A stretch of 21,078 nt of DNA. It comes from an uncultured Parvibacter sp. GTDB taxonomy: Bacteria; Actinomycetota; Coriobacteriia; Coriobacteriales; Eggerthellaceae. The notes under the pieces are model-generated. The model was given only the letters and a program-made list of their open reading frames with translations. It was not told the DNA's origin and did no database searches. Below, piece after piece: positions 18,701-21,078 of this stretch (position 1 is the stretch's first letter; every line of letters begins with the position of its first letter). The translations under genes and the position numbers were made by a program. The stretch covers positions 1-21,078 of the forward strand of contig CAJUNI010000037.1 of the NCBI GenBank assembly GCA_910587945.1, read 5' to 3'.

Positions 18701-21078
18701 TGGTGGCAACTTTGGCTATGAGCCCACCACCGATGGCAGCACCGGTGCCGCTATCACCACCCAAACCGAAAGCCTCCAGGTGTTGACTGCCGAGGGCATC
18801 AAGGGAGCTACGGCCAATGCCGAAGCCAACTATGTCTTTGAGGGCTGGTACAAGCGCACGCCTACCACCACTCAAGCCACCGATGACGAGGGCAACTTGG
18901 TGGTGGACGAAGAGGGCAACCCGGTATGGGTCATGGAAGACACCCGCATTGAGGGTGCTGCCGCGGCCCTGGATCCGGAACTTATTGCGGCTCAACTGAA
19001 CAAGGACGAGCTGGATAGCAACCTCTATGCCGATACCACCTTGGTAGCTAAGTTCACTGAAGACAAAAGCGGTGAAGGCGGCACGGTGGTACCGGGCGGC
19101 GGCGATACCGGCGAAATCCCCGGTGGCGAAGTGCCCGATGGTCCGAAGAACGACGAGGATGAAGGCAACGTTAATCCCAATCCCTTCGATAACGTCAAAG
19201 AGAAGCTGGGCGATCGTCCCTCCATCAAGATTGAATACTTCGACTCGAAGGTTAAAAACGATGACGGTACCTACGGTGCCTGGTTGAGCTACGAAGAGCT
19301 CATGGCAGTGGACGCAAAGCGCGTCGTGAACATTGCTGATGAGGGCTACTATTCCAACGCCAACCCCTATCGGTACATCACCCATGTACGCTGGACCTAC
19401 TACGATGTGCCTGCCACGATGACCGGGGCTCAGGATGCCGCGGGTACCCATAGCGCCTATCGCTTAGACGATGTGGCCTTGGTAGGCGTTGCCCGTTATC
19501 AGTCCAACCGTAATAGCTATGGCGAACTGGAAGAGTACTGGACGGGCACCAACTTCCCGACCAAGGTGACCTACACCCATCATCATGAAGAATCCACCCA
19601 GCTGGACTTCTATGAGGTGGCGAAGGGTTCCTCCGACGGCGGTGCAAGCCTGACCAAGGCTCAAGCCCATGGTCCCGAGCACATTTGGGCAAACTCCGGC
19701 AAGACGGCTAACTTTACGGTCTATCGCCGTACGCCGGTGGTGCGCTTCCAGACCCAATTCTTCCAGACCGAAAGCCAGGCTAAGGGCACGGCAGCAAGCA
19801 CCTGGAATGCCGCCCAAAAGACCGGCTACATCCCTGGTGAGAAGTTCTGGATTAAAGACAGTCTCTGGAATGTGAAGCGTGGTACCAACGCCGGTATGAC
19901 GGGTGTGGAAGGCGAGCTCTACAACCCGGTCTTCTACGAGCGCATTCCGCTGGATTACTTGCGTCAAGCCGAAGAGGCTGCAGGTACCACCATTGATGCC
20001 GCGTACTTGGAAGAGCAACTGAACAAGCCGGGCGCTATCCGTTGGTTGGATCAAAACGGCGCCAATGTAATCGACAACCGTCTCAATGGCATGCGGCTGA
20101 AGGTAACCGAAGTGGCCGTCGAAGATGCGCCGACGGAAACGCCGGACTATGGCGGCATGATGAACTACACCAATTCTTACACCGGTTACAACGCGAACCC
20201 ACGTTGGGATACCAATGCTAAGAAGGCGTCACCCAATGGCGGTAAGCCCTACTCTGATTTGGACCCGCGTTCAACGGGTGTGAGCGAGACCACTACCTTT
20301 GCCACGTTCCGCATCGAATGGGAAGTGGATCCGACCTACAATCCGGCTGATCATGACGGCCTGCCGGCAGGTTCCACGGTGCCTCATACCCGTGAGGAAG
20401 TATCACCGGTAGACCTGGTGGTGCCGGGTACGGTCTGTGTTGAGGTAGGGGATACCATTGAGCTGTTCTTCTCGGTTCAGGCAGCAATTGATGGCCTGCC
20501 CCAGGTCTACAGCACCATTAACGCTAATGCGGGCACCAAGGGTTCTGAGCCCGGGTACTTCCCCCGCGTGGGCGAGTATTGGTATGCCTACGAGAACACC
20601 TGCACCGGTCATAACTATTACACCGAGTACAACTATGTGAACCCGCTTTCAGGCGGCAACTATAGTGCCTCTCGTCCGGGTGTGGGTGCAGCCTATATCA
20701 ACAACGGGTCGGTCATGATGGATATGGACTTCCTCCATCATGATGCCGCCTTCACGGCAGACCGTCCGAAGAACACGGATCGTTGGGAAATGTTTGATGG
20801 CTCGCTCTCCTTTATTCCGGGCGAGCAGAATGACCAGACGAACTGGCGCGTGCGCTATGGCAACGATGGTCACCTCAATACGTTCCTCGACACCGATGTC
20901 CGCACCTCTAACTTCGTGCAGTATGCGCGCTATACCCCCGTGCGTCCCTTCTCCTACACCACGGTGGCAGCGACCACAGCTGAGGCCTATGCCGACAAGA
21001 TGAATAGCTCCCTGAAGCTCATTACGTGCACGAACTGGGGCGACAACTATAACAACGCTACCTATAGCTACAACTATG
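3789..21078 (+). CDS. Giant secreted surface protein with InlB B-repeat-like array, 3' end outside window
   Basis: One frame stays open for at least 5763 codons; I read it through and met no stop. ATG 3789 is the first possible start after the upstream stop at 3702-3704, with GGTGA just before it. Residues 1-78 form a signal peptide: a 48-residue polar N-region, a hydrophobic core (about 50-64), and cleavage expected near AQA-A (76-79). An acidic Glu/Pro linker follows to about residue 118. Residues about 119-640 and 735-1494 are beta-rich and unassigned, separated by a Gly/Asp linker that includes residues 691-705. A tandem module of about 220 residues occupies 1495-2168, with weaker copies beyond. 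A DUF11-like stretch (YPGDYVEYTLRVGNATNA) lies in about 3975-4034. Six InlB B-repeat-like units cover 4371-5089, then a Gly-rich linker and at least 670 unassigned residues. I count only nine cysteines. Adhesion or cell-surface interaction is the likely role. A wall anchor such as LPXTG cannot be checked because the C-terminus is missing. No enzymatic motif was recognised. Confidence 0.9.
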   Translation, partial: MHHREDLLNNQGQGQKSLHPEGHEGRSSVETSLQNAVVQNSFRTKPWVRAVSVVMSMLLAVTMFDTTGLSPFLQSAQAAPAEEVSPEDSPQVTEEQTPSADEVTEEEAAAPEEEPVETPVALRDYVGALSLDSETLAPLMPEDLAAAESVVPMLTQDTTDAATLEQRFAPALMAWGAPLVIDEQKGTSAFAVGNDAVEARFDLGNLGASLEGGMLGGTDQTDAVILTVDVPYLYRTGENSYGSTYSEEEWLVRSALWAEAGTQEVTETELEESLEALLAAAIERASHRENAANAPRALLTMDGLPAGWSVWQSHGGSYKALSAEELALGVSGRLVFRYEGDSTDGTPAALDANVQAPEFHLSLTGTVAEDTQATINYGYEAHSFTSAPVDEQGDTQETTTTVAQLLRKSAGALNLSPASVEGAATLEVEALEAPAMVQNHGYGRGWAAYLATYAVPTGEPEVESVALTASWPLDWTAKGGVPLHELAAFKVNQEAVTAEDGTAITTYVANTDADGQTDTSSETLNNSAFIGVPGQGGVLVFDVTTLTAEEIASIDGADAATIEALGLQALPYSVDSLGAIRVICDGEDDAIVPGSKRVLYIAAPFNETALTVDPSQSADAAEPAEGDAAESEAAPVYEPVKATFGLQAALRDNQNYVYLSTIKDSQVQFVATAPADAPDGSGEGSGGEEGDGDADGDADGDDDEDAPSLDASDEDNAPATPGSMALPEGPSVRPALNSLAAAPMMASINPRANVDWTRIIDPYPTLLTENEAVPGSVNTYLIKGTSDITRMNLSMDFIFQQGTVGDVLNPTKFFVNIPYLYKDALGAVQSAFTVEEYLLQLGANPSTNDGVNASNYMTSGMRLALVPDSSIFTQWDITDDQGRPITAKTYPIFYPNGLTGSFVMKYRGTNGTGEMGINFKRPEFQVQFVGNIPENTGATVYQGAECTVYSDMKNKYAGTKHVDPGEYVTGRDTHPRHMTFIKTNLDWVTKVTNVREPAMWDKYNYQVYRVETINQSQDEDTIIDFMRYTLRFTGASSGGGGVRQEDLMTWNSDGTPNKNFIATYDGELIGKPNDGGVLLYDVTDVDDTIWTELDLDKFTNAQAYEDSGVIRRIPYRTGGMDSQITFRIGQGHGTGAPGDEGGTLTPDPNHKGNNNRRVILVAVPYTNNFTAITMGGVKVYPNVTLYTNSVAVFGGRGEAGYTWSKENTNSNTFSEAKNGFEHTKMALDVSTGTTGRWLAGNYDARGRLGYISSYRMANLRTTGNVPVTGSDLTTSWGAAITDTLPQNFELADIQVRMQKTKTLKDGTVVDQDPTDWLAHNGGALEAIQFEVRTGNDRVDSNGNITSKAPRQWISLGALLEQADENVGGVDLKIYELGSTTSEADNIASLLEKRGVQAKPRNTTITGSTVMAFTGNFRVLLAKELPAATELPIDIVVSGYMRSPYSNGVDGRYTNSIQTDYGRKQWVVQVGQGAGGYYDTAHYTNSPSQAHIISLNPVQPQVYAYPYRLTTTDTLRWGSQSSAMDAPLGTDVGGLAFHLGNSSPSKIEPSAFYTTDLPYNVYNGAFRGFITSKVIISADTLAESNITNVTLKSVGLNTGGSVIPQSVTRKLSDLTKYAAVAGTPEADKYGVGSLIIPASEWAVPSNKTNGTIRASYFLGLRINFDTFNGSITKPAVGDGCYVAYLGSTNYDGRYEVTGTFTSDYEIATGSVEAANKLSNLSAKDKAALDVKPVKPLVYAKGFEVQNNGTAAWSSSWNTERSSALGRERSGFAFHLRNMSQTTINPGHFETTAMPYEYHNGERRGFETSDVVLSADLLTRGKVEKVTITALDGDDNEQTYTLTAAQLATYIQGATNPYGASMEGAAVIPATVWNNQYFQTVRVDFERYEDPAQDNTSVTATQGQGAYVALYGTTTWLESQLKVEGTFASDYEDEEMNKEGKGTAILAPYNASPAVDGYGFDTAKTTVLADRQTAPVFVERSGFFLRVRNANDALAKPGVFSTSAMPATTMPDGSVRGFETSSLVFGAGFLAAADIATVKIYTRESIEAGADPVEISGKDLATYVVKAGSAEATTYGASAVGAAVVPSTLWNKEYFDHMEVVLNSYNANVTTAATREADPYVVIYGTPTQIGLQSVTGTLKTTHEGNQNDADTKDKSASGVARLNVGTIKPAISMESRWSLDSTVQNPGTDHNDRITGISDVASKAVPYRWGENDPREKVWWIYRLTNDSESTGEDMVFDLTMDELAVDNDPTRGDLRGFVVTDLVIAGFSKDDKGWHHTSGDIAGIDVVDLSGAVADSYSMDDLGAFITGGTLTLPVDEGTATSAKTLRIRYKELAAYVIEGKNAPLIANVYGKMETHGASINGTRVWYTYDSRGNVTGTYYPSWYNWRYTTASAKFYPGSDKYNDAAGNNSITVTDIHRTHIGRFDWTATQSAYKAKDTRPVTSADVNSTGVVRVAHYGPNTGYDFTVYNTTQSRSDYNQIRLDLSSASNKLETGFEHISGFKANSLTFGKDLLELGVKRTDEGTESTLQSVEFYFVSPVTGTVGTTADVTMTPSDLAAYQAAAGDSYKLDLTSGTFAPYKDRYLHHVILKYHTLDPKYLGKSFSASFRGDANWYNNYNNTTYLPGTVNAYQQEATTGGATQGNPWGNINRSATANLSVPRPYLNVTTHGQYVEVTEGSYSTTATSDGNITALAVPYDRDFKLWAQFYNEDSASYIDEADVDLDLHLLRETTIEQGGPAKATAWTGFHTTKVTFPKAFLAPWGEAGQIRFYGGVESDTTLDTTTPKWVLFPVYQAQADGTSALVGFADGVSAKVELAEGAALSVAGGTVYPLETNGDFVVPESALRAHSINLLKKVKLYGWKNMNYDGNAGHASAQRITFDGFSDAAFGTNYNYLIANTVVYLNNIREHALRDDGYYYQMKRYDRTEVRLSKMFFDANTRAAFDDTVNRGNVNRFDTWSFADDVDHDFYSWYYSSGGTEQDTVLEIGYKALGTFTVDFRQRNTARGSNGIEGNVCHYEQFYDYYYMSGGHDYARTIDGRTYNSAANLNIIQNVPYTSFDAYYVKVREAALPYLNSITVKYANGDSFTYNKPASGWPVNGKAEDYGGHYMRLNLLKVENGKHVADTSNNEDYFVKDAFDDYWTAAQQNSTDKVSQIIYNVDINQPQYRNAEHTLADSPDFGTWFDYSNPNQDSFEVTGRFFKVTGGAITSTTNVEMRVGGDHSATTRDGYVAVARFTDGTRDADAATHRSNWGYQDYVLSGSHGHTPYKMRHLQTQAHVNVVESGAYTRKGINSTLTNGRDNDENVRFASDRQFSVSFQRHYGWANYNNFSNKLSFTDEAVLRDVMPVCVPNEELEYYGFLSTGMQLLNRPGAEEDLLPHTQYIRFRLEKYTAIPGAANTSIDYATPSNYTKSSRTVVVDRAALQVDAAQAAGGGVYVYFSRPGEELPDWLVADADGSNIRLNPTLANASTSKLYVLPLEANEFVDSYDIVATRFGGSTDYASELDQRLHGAQANMDRDHADVIVYGRPYAYQGQNGVAKTRDDATNTSQTFTRRVQTGLDVKDNEANSGQQYWHGTDGQGTSGIGDDFVNSDNAYFLGYLIPWGMHFSIQRQNNDSNRGTFPYYQGDNETPNRGVFEARLWNISDRNPGQDDRWRASHISSITTTATTSAAFRMQKVYVPRELVPGDAKADPDWLSVEKFTFVYNGQTFGGTWDQLKALGIVSAEPKASGEYAGCYVVDVEEFLRQSFNAGTVAPVTYRATQATNMIPGFAGDTSTVNLEYVNTRISSLTVTFTSPKAARSNPSTMLDSGQYIAADRTGRSANNYAFAYEGVYADRTLEDFKNAQETTNVNKTTGLWDENSTPSGDKTGMAYSNQTYDESMAISNAKTKDPNHAPFNNTSYTGTLHHDTVAGNVLTHTLARMETSMVRGKKVLLNGASSPTTIFAYDNSNHDIASPVTYKPSTLPAGTDGVNAVGYDIPDGGLYPGDYVEYTLRVGNATNAALPLEHVDASFQVAAGQRIVGWEVQRAQDASGRWFEENTAGASYNGGVPYEVVGQIGSSPSSLRPAPQQTDLSQITTTAADGSSSTGEATVDNRLLVFNIGSDKWDSEGNITPRNERQIAPGEYVMIRVITQMTSELGDNGSASALPSYRAQAPRAQFKAVSAPMHGYLQYIIPGNGTGHGVWQRTNDTGLRLLSGYTTEHYRNTNINVDGTRNQFGALVYNDVHFYRHDYDQSRGNANHRTDPTMAMQFTGTDPASGARPRSDGDTAQVTIGNLTNPTYHSSDITVEVSLLDQYGRQGFELTAVPFLANGNASVARDADGNPVLLRYPTNIPYSLNLNAKDALLQSVIAGVVAGVVDPTEPSGPDYTGETFTITYNADSHGSVSNGADNSLSALVPDGLEDGAEVQGITGAMAQPDTGYVFEHWYKVEADGSRTLIETTGALLSAENIVEALNRRADIDDADLFADTTFVATFSKAPEPEKDWSGYTYAVSYLAEDNGSVDTEINQDLTATSTKGVTGATATPDEGYLFNGWYLRIEAADGSTSDKRLEGIGEVLSAEDAIKNLNLLAEAAASNKTVYDNTMFVAKFRLDPGPTYTISYKVEGEGTVSNEEDADIPVAGNQGISGSVATAKEGYDFLGWYKRVEGSDDELIDTTITNSSTGTSTTETLTADVAYAHVNKGTDESGAAVNEDTVYVAKFQAKTDATYSVSYVTDGEGTVDPASNDDLMALIASGVTGATATPKPGYSFAGWYVRITKQVPKLDEEGNPVLDENNDPVMVTVTEDVKIDGAGATLTPEQAAAALNTTTVPEPEEGDGEGEGPEEGTTRAVAPGTSLYTDTIFVAKFEKDATATYSVTYEAETGGLVKAADKADGWASTFVNGGIQALGIAGITGADAKADGGYRFKGWYVRTYDEEGTATDTAIEGATSALSKAEIADLLTKEEGLYRSIVLVAKFEADPEGTYTITYLAERGGNFGYEPTTDGSTGAAITTQTESLQVLTAEGIKGATANAEANYVFEGWYKRTPTTTQATDDEGNLVVDEEGNPVWVMEDTRIEGAAAALDPELIAAQLNKDELDSNLYADTTLVAKFTEDKSGEGGTVVPGGGDTGEIPGGEVPDGPKNDEDEGNVNPNPFDNVKEKLGDRPSIKIEYFDSKVKNDDGTYGAWLSYEELMAVDAKRVVNIADEGYYSNANPYRYITHVRWTYYDVPATMTGAQDAAGTHSAYRLDDVALVGVARYQSNRNSYGELEEYWTGTNFPTKVTYTHHHEESTQLDFYEVAKGSSDGGASLTKAQAHGPEHIWANSGKTANFTVYRRTPVVRFQTQFFQTESQAKGTAASTWNAAQKTGYIPGEKFWIKDSLWNVKRGTNAGMTGVEGELYNPVFYERIPLDYLRQAEEAAGTTIDAAYLEEQLNKPGAIRWLDQNGANVIDNRLNGMRLKVTEVAVEDAPTETPDYGGMMNYTNSYTGYNANPRWDTNAKKASPNGGKPYSDLDPRSTGVSETTTFATFRIEWEVDPTYNPADHDGLPAGSTVPHTREEVSPVDLVVPGTVCVEVGDTIELFFSVQAAIDGLPQVYSTINANAGTKGSEPGYFPRVGEYWYAYENTCTGHNYYTEYNYVNPLSGGNYSASRPGVGAAYINNGSVMMDMDFLHHDAAFTADRPKNTDRWEMFDGSLSFIPGEQNDQTNWRVRYGNDGHLNTFLDTDVRTSNFVQYARYTPVRPFSYTTVAATTAEAYADKMNSSLKLITCTNWGDNYNNATYSYNY
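5859..5903 (+). repeat. Asp/Gly low-complexity tract inside the giant gene
   Basis: Codons 691-705 read DGDADGDADGDDDED, built from imperfect repeats of GACG-type codons, within a longer acidic linker (about residues 673-722). It separates two large folded regions. Asp-x-Asp-x-Asp spacing resembles calcium-binding loops, but no EF-hand or dockerin context is seen, so a flexible charged spacer is the safer reading. Repeat-length change here would stay in frame only in steps of three bases. Confidence 0.7.
8271..10292 (+). repeat. Three tandem copies of an unassigned ~220-residue protein module
   Basis: Copies run 8271-8990, 8991-9641 and 9642-10292. They share ordered landmarks. The first is FHLGN/FHLRN/LRVRN, followed after a dozen residues by TTDLPY/TTAMPY/TSAMPA. 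Next comes FRGFITSKVIISAD, RRGFETSDVVLSAD and VRGFETSSLVFGAG. Then YGVGSLIIPASEW, YGASMEGAAVIPATVW and YGASAVGAAVVPSTLW. Last are YVAYLGS, YVALYGT and YVVIYGT, and GTFTSDYE, GTFASDYE and GTLKTTHE. Weaker copies follow at about 10293-10985 (DLRGFVVTDLVIAGF) and 11037-11700 (ETGFEHISGFKANSLTFG). Similarity is at protein level and the DNA has diverged, so these are old duplications. I do not recognise the family; the alternating pattern suggests a beta-sandwich surface domain. Confidence 0.8.
15711..15890 (+). other. DUF11-like segment within the giant protein
   Basis: Residues about 3975-4034 contain DGGLYPGDYVEYTLRVGNATNAALPL followed by a beta-strand pattern. This resembles the opening of DUF11-type domains (PGD-x-V-x-YT-x-x-V-x-N) found in many bacterial surface proteins. 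The match is by eye and covers only the N-terminal half of such a domain. It could equally be a convergent immunoglobulin-like strand pair. Confidence 0.4.
16899..19055 (+). repeat. Six tandem InlB B-repeat-like units in the giant protein
   Basis: Units begin at 16899, 17247, 17571, 17904, 18342 and 18672 and are 116, 108, 111, 146, 110 and 128 residues long. Each opens with a strand like TYTISY followed by G-x-V. Each then has a core such as GATATPKPGYSFAGWYVR or GSVATAKEGYDFLGWYKR, and ends with a strand like DTxFVAKF. The GYxFxGWY core and the terminal AKF are typical of the InlB B-repeat/Listeria-Bacteroides repeat superfamily, which has a small beta-grasp-like fold in Gram-positive surface proteins. 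Classical B-repeats are near 70 residues; here a 30-60 residue insert lies between the GWY core and the AKF strand. Unit 4 carries a Glu/Gly insert (about 18220-18260). Confidence 0.85.
19074..19190 (+). other. Gly/Pro/Asp-rich linker after the repeat array
   Basis: Residues about 5096-5134 are rich in Gly, Pro, Asp, Glu and Asn (for example GGTVVPGGGDTGEIPGG) and look disordered. They separate the six-unit array from another large, Tyr/Thr-rich folded region that continues past the window edge. The position after a repeat stalk is where a wall-spanning segment is often found, but here a long ectodomain follows instead. Confidence 0.6.

Noticed and set aside
16899..19055. Recent DNA-level tandem duplication or CRISPR-like array
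   Set aside because: The units resemble each other in protein only. The DNA is divergent and unit lengths vary from 324 to 438 bp, so this is an old protein repeat.
3789..21078. Claiming an LPXTG wall-anchored protein
   Set aside because: The C-terminus is outside the window and no anchor motif with hydrophobic tail is present within it.

Overview
The window reads as chromosomal DNA from a Gram-positive, moderately GC-rich bacterium. My best guess is the class Coriobacteriia (Eggerthellaceae-like, Actinomycetota). The basis is a combination: a 493-residue citrate/2-methylcitrate-type synthase, a lipid-anchored SurA/PrsA-type parvulin, and a giant exported protein with InlB B-repeat-like modules. 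There is no outer-membrane gene. The taxonomic call is inference (about 0.6 sure); a Clostridia-like host is the main alternative.

Layout. Bases 1-47 are the 5' part of a tRNA-Arg(ACG) gene on the minus strand, cut by the window edge, with a good promoter at 66-94. Divergent from it is citrate synthase (186-1667, +). After about 355 bp holding inverted repeats and a candidate promoter comes a lipoprotein foldase of the PpiC/PrsA/SurA type (2023-3156, +). The 632 bp that follow contain two hairpins just after the foldase stop, a plain stretch, a candidate extended -10 promoter with an overlapping inverted repeat (3547-3573), and a roughly 209-nt leader with two more hairpins.

From 3789 to the right edge (21078) the window is one uninterrupted reading frame. 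I read it codon by codon and found no stop. At least 5763 codons are present and neither the stop nor the C-terminus is in view. The product is a giant secreted surface protein. In order it has a signal peptide with an unusually long N-region, an acidic linker, large beta-rich unassigned regions, and a Gly/Asp linker. These are followed by three clear tandem copies of a roughly 220-residue module that I cannot assign to a family (8271-10292) with divergent copies after it, then a long Tyr/Asn/Thr-rich region, a DUF11-like segment, and six InlB B-repeat-like units (16899-19055). At least 670 further unassigned residues follow.

How the parts may work together: citrate synthase is housekeeping carbon metabolism and probably unrelated to the rest. 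The foldase and the giant protein are both exported and lie side by side in the same direction, so the foldase could help fold the giant protein outside the membrane. This is inference from position only. The giant gene appears to have its own promoter and leader. The material most worth following is the giant protein, its unassigned tandem module and its structured leader.
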